A DNA stretch of 10,352 nucleotides from JBPOIS01 sp052034295 (lineage in GTDB: Bacteria > Pseudomonadota > Gammaproteobacteria > Pseudomonadales > Moraxellaceae). Under the pieces are notes generated by a model. The model worked only from the letters and a program-made list of their open reading frames with translations, ran no database searches and was not told where the DNA came from. The stretch covers positions 1 through 10,352 of the forward strand of contig JBPOIS010000136.1 of assembly GCA_052034295.1 (NCBI GenBank). Reading direction: 5' to 3'. Positions 8,125 through 10,352 of this stretch are shown one piece after another (the first letter of the stretch is position 1; every line of letters starts with the position of its first letter). The translations under genes and the position numbers were made by a program.

Positions 8125-9150
8125 TCAATCCGCCTGCAAAAATGCCGGAATCAGCGCGGTCAGCGCATGGCGGATGTCGGCGCGTTCGTTGATGAGCTGA
8201 TGCGAGCCTTCTTCCAGCAGCAGCAGGGTCTGTAGCCGGCACTTGCGGCGGATGAAGTCCAGATTGTAGCGCCAGTCCACCGTCTGGTCGCGGGCCCCCT
8301 GCGCCACCCACACCGGCATCCGGCAGGCAGGCAGCGCCTCCATGTGCGGCATCCAGCGGCTCAGGGCCAGAATCCACGCCATGCCCATCACCCTCGGCTG
8401 CAACGGGTCCACCCGGCGCACGAAGCGCAAAAACTCCGGGTTGTGGTTGTTGCGGCGAAAGGCCCTCGGCACCGTGCTGCGGATCTTGCGGATCAGGCTC
8501 AGCCCCAGCGGATTGTGCCACCACGCGCTCTTGGCCGGGCGCACCAGCGGCGACAGCAAAAACAGCCGACTGACCAGCGCCGGACGGCGCACACTGCTGG
8601 CCTGTAGCACATGGTCCAGCCAGATCGCCCCCCCGGTGCTCTGCCCCAGCCCCAGCCATGGGCGTGGCAGCGCCTGTGCGGGTTGTTGCTGCACCCACTG
8701 GGCCAGCCCCTGCAGGATGCGCTGGTAGGTGGCAAATTCGTCAATACTGGCCTCAGCCCCATCGGACAGCCCATGTCCCGGCAGGTCAAACAGCAACACC
8801 GCGAAATCATGCGCCAGCAGCTCGGCAATCAGCGGCTGATACAGGGCACTGTGCTCCAGATAGCCGTGGATGACCCACACCATCCCCCGCGCGCAGCCCT
8901 GTGGCTGGTGCACCTGCACATGGATGCGGTGCCCCGCCAGCGGCAGGTGTCCCTGCGCCATCCGCGACGGCAACTGGTCCAGTCCGTACAGCAGCCGGTA
9001 GGCGGCCAGTTCACTGCCCGGTTCCGGCAGGCCCGCCGCCAGATCCAGCAGTGGCAGGGCCTGTGGCGTGGTTTGCCGGTCCGGCACCGGGTGCTGCTGG
9101 TCACGCAGCTGCTGTGGGGAGCGAAACGGCAAGGGCGCAGGAACAATCAT
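8125..9150 (-). CDS. Alpha/beta hydrolase, serine aminopeptidase S33 / monoacylglycerol lipase type
   Basis: Predicted cytoplasmic serine hydrolase, 341 residues, probably an esterase or lysophospholipase/monoacylglycerol lipase. Seen: oxyanion-region HGYLEHS (95-101), FDLPGHGLSDG (121-131), nucleophile elbow GLGQSTGGA with S171, acid in QGARDQTVDW (D288), and catalytic histidine in EEGSHQLINE (H317). The triad is complete and in the usual order. The ~65 N-terminal residues before the core are proline- and glutamine-rich and hold no signal peptide. ATG 9150 is supported by GCGGAG (minus strand, 9162-9157) six bases upstream. It starts 12 bases after the stop of the MurB-DUF218 gene, so the two are almost certainly co-transcribed. 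The physiological substrate is not evident; the operon suggests an envelope or lipid role. Confidence 0.9.
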   Translation of the reverse strand: MIVPAPLPFRSPQQLRDQQHPVPDRQTTPQALPLLDLAAGLPEPGSELAAYRLLYGLDQLPSRMAQGHLPLAGHRIHVQVHQPQGCARGMVWVIHGYLEHSALYQPLIAELLAHDFAVLLFDLPGHGLSDGAEASIDEFATYQRILQGLAQWVQQQPAQALPRPWLGLGQSTGGAIWLDHVLQASSVRRPALVSRLFLLSPLVRPAKSAWWHNPLGLSLIRKIRSTVPRAFRRNNHNPEFLRFVRRVDPLQPRVMGMAWILALSRWMPHMEALPACRMPVWVAQGARDQTVDWRYNLDFIRRKCRLQTLLLLEEGSHQLINERADIRHALTALIPAFLQAD

Positions 9151-9162
9151 GCAAAACTCCGC

Positions 9163-10352
9163 TCAGGGCACTTCTCGGCAATTGACCTCACCAAACCACA
9201 GATCCCGCCAGACTGCAATCAGCTCATGCAGGGCGCGGCGGCTGTGGGTCATGTTGCGGGTGTCCGGCCACCATGGGGCTGGATCACCGGGCAGCGGGGC
9301 CACCACCGGCACGGTTTCGATGCCATTCTGGGCAAACAGCCGTCTGGCCCGGGGCATGTGGTACAAATCCGTGACCAGCTCCACCTGGGCGGCACCGCCC
9401 TGTTTTTGCAGCAACAGCGCGGTGAACCGGGCATTTTCACAGGTGTTCATGCTGCGCGACTCCAGCCAGGAGGCCTGTACGCCCTTGTCCAGCAGCCATT
9501 TTTGCATCCAGGGCGCTTCGACCCCGCTGAGCAGGATCGGCAGCCCGGTCACTTCCTGCTGCACAATGGCCTGCGACAGCCGCAGCTGGGTGAAGGCATT
9601 CGGCACGATCTGGTGCTGATAATCCCGGCTCAGCCCACCGCCCAGCACCACAATCGCCTGCGCCATGCGCCAGGTGTGGCCGGACAGGGTGGCGCTGGCA
9701 TTCGGCAGGGGGACATTGCGCGGGGTATGGTCCTCCAGCCCAGCCGCAGGGCCAATCAGGGCCTGCGCCTGCTGTAGCTGTTCGGCTTCGCTGATCACAG
9801 TGCCGGTCATCGCCAGCGTCCAGCCCGGCTGGGCATGCTGGGCCAGCCACACGGGGGAACCCGGCTCCGGCGGGTCCTCTTCGTCCATTTCCTGCAGGCC
9901 GCCCCAGACATGGCTCTGCGAGGCCACCGCATTGACCTGAATCGGCAGGTGGTTCAGATACCCCATCACCCAGACCGACAGCAGCGGGGTGGTCATCAGC
10001 AGCAGGCCGACCGTGAGCAGCACGGCCAGTCCCAGCGCCAGCCGCCGCGATCGCTGCGGCTCGGGCGGGGTCAGGGGGGCGTCCGGAACAGACAGGGCCA
10101 TGGTGGTGGCTGAGCAGGATGGATTCAGCGGGATGGGCTCAGGCTCCAAGCTGACCCCATAGCGCGCCTGTACCGACTGCTGGACCGCACGGGTGAGAGC
10201 CTGCACATCGGCCAGCGTGGCCCCGCCGGTGTTGACCATCACCAGCGCCTGCAGGTCGTGCATTTTCACCGGTCCCAGCCCCCGGCCCTTCCACCCGGCC
10301 TGATCAATCAGCCAGCCGGCGGCCAGTTTGACCTGTCCATCCGGCTGGACAT
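9163..10352 (-). CDS. murB: MurB C-terminal end fused in frame to a DUF218 (ElyC/SanA-like) domain; 5' end outside window
   Basis: Partial gene entering from the right edge; 395 residues are visible. Residues 1-~75 are the C-terminal domain of type I MurB (UDP-N-acetylenolpyruvoylglucosamine reductase, a cytoplasmic peptidoglycan-precursor step): KLAAGWLIDQAGWKGRGLGP (8-27), HDLQALVMVNTGGAT, and GVSLEPEP, whose second Glu (E71) aligns with catalytic Glu325 of E. coli MurB. A proline-rich linker (~78-98) follows, then RSRR and a transmembrane helix (~104-126), a ~100-residue spacer, and a DUF218 domain (~230-385) with AIVVLGGG, LPILLSG, SMNTCENA and LVTDLYHMPRARRLF. The arginines before the helix predict N-in/C-out topology, putting DUF218 in the periplasm. 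No stop separates the parts, and the internal ATG (codon 84) lacks a ribosome-binding site. A sequencing error hiding a stop would be the main alternative: separate murB and elyC-like genes. Confidence 0.88.
   Translation of the reverse strand, partial: VQPDGQVKLAAGWLIDQAGWKGRGLGPVKMHDLQALVMVNTGGATLADVQALTRAVQQSVQARYGVSLEPEPIPLNPSCSATTMALSVPDAPLTPPEPQRSRRLALGLAVLLTVGLLLMTTPLLSVWVMGYLNHLPIQVNAVASQSHVWGGLQEMDEEDPPEPGSPVWLAQHAQPGWTLAMTGTVISEAEQLQQAQALIGPAAGLEDHTPRNVPLPNASATLSGHTWRMAQAIVVLGGGLSRDYQHQIVPNAFTQLRLSQAIVQQEVTGLPILLSGVEAPWMQKWLLDKGVQASWLESRSMNTCENARFTALLLQKQGGAAQVELVTDLYHMPRARRLFAQNGIETVPVVAPLPGDPAPWWPDTRNMTHSRRALHELIAVWRDLWFGEVNCREVP

Noticed and set aside
8611..9777. 388-residue plus-strand open frame across the hydrolase and DUF218 genes
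   Set aside because: It spans the junction of two well-supported minus-strand genes and has Q/P/H-rich, motif-free sequence.

Overview
The window reads as GC-rich chromosomal DNA from a Gram-negative bacterium. The gene content suggests a gammaproteobacterium, perhaps Pseudomonadales: an acyl-CoA-type desaturase, SelO with a Cys-Ser-Ser tail, tandem ~600-residue FadE-like dehydrogenases, and a type I MurB. That placement is inferred from family content and base composition; no rRNA or other marker gene is present. There are no tRNAs, CRISPR arrays or recognisable insertion sequences.

Plus strand, left to right. A fatty-acid desaturase (91-1260) has three histidine boxes and a long charged coiled-coil tail, and is closed by a strong terminator. 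The protein adenylyltransferase SelO follows (1411-2826). Next is a promoter region with a perfect inverted repeat at the predicted transcription start, then acyl-CoA dehydrogenase 1 (3029-4831) and a strong terminator. A 430-base stretch without a convincing gene comes next, holding two hairpins. A GXWXG/DUF4334 protein (5316-5846) lies just before an extended -10 promoter that probably drives acyl-CoA dehydrogenase 2 (5981-7756). A hairpin usable in both directions (7769-7800) closes this half. The theme is fatty-acid modification (desaturase) and beta-oxidation (the two dehydrogenases).

Minus strand, right to left. An operon enters from the right edge. Its first visible gene (9163-10352) is the C-terminal end of MurB, including the expected catalytic Glu, continuing in frame without a stop or ribosome-binding site into a transmembrane helix and a DUF218 (ElyC/SanA/YdcF-type) domain. 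Twelve bases later a serine alpha/beta hydrolase of the monoacylglycerol-lipase type starts (9150-8125). Directly behind its stop codon, in the same frame, is an AT-richer 101-codon open stretch (8124-7819). It encodes a winged-helix-like C-terminal module, has a good Shine-Dalgarno sequence, but no ordinary start codon; it is probably the remnant of a foreign gene.

The most noteworthy items are the MurB-DUF218 fusion, which would tie a cytoplasmic peptidoglycan-precursor enzyme to a periplasmic envelope domain on one chain, and the start-less reading frame behind the hydrolase.
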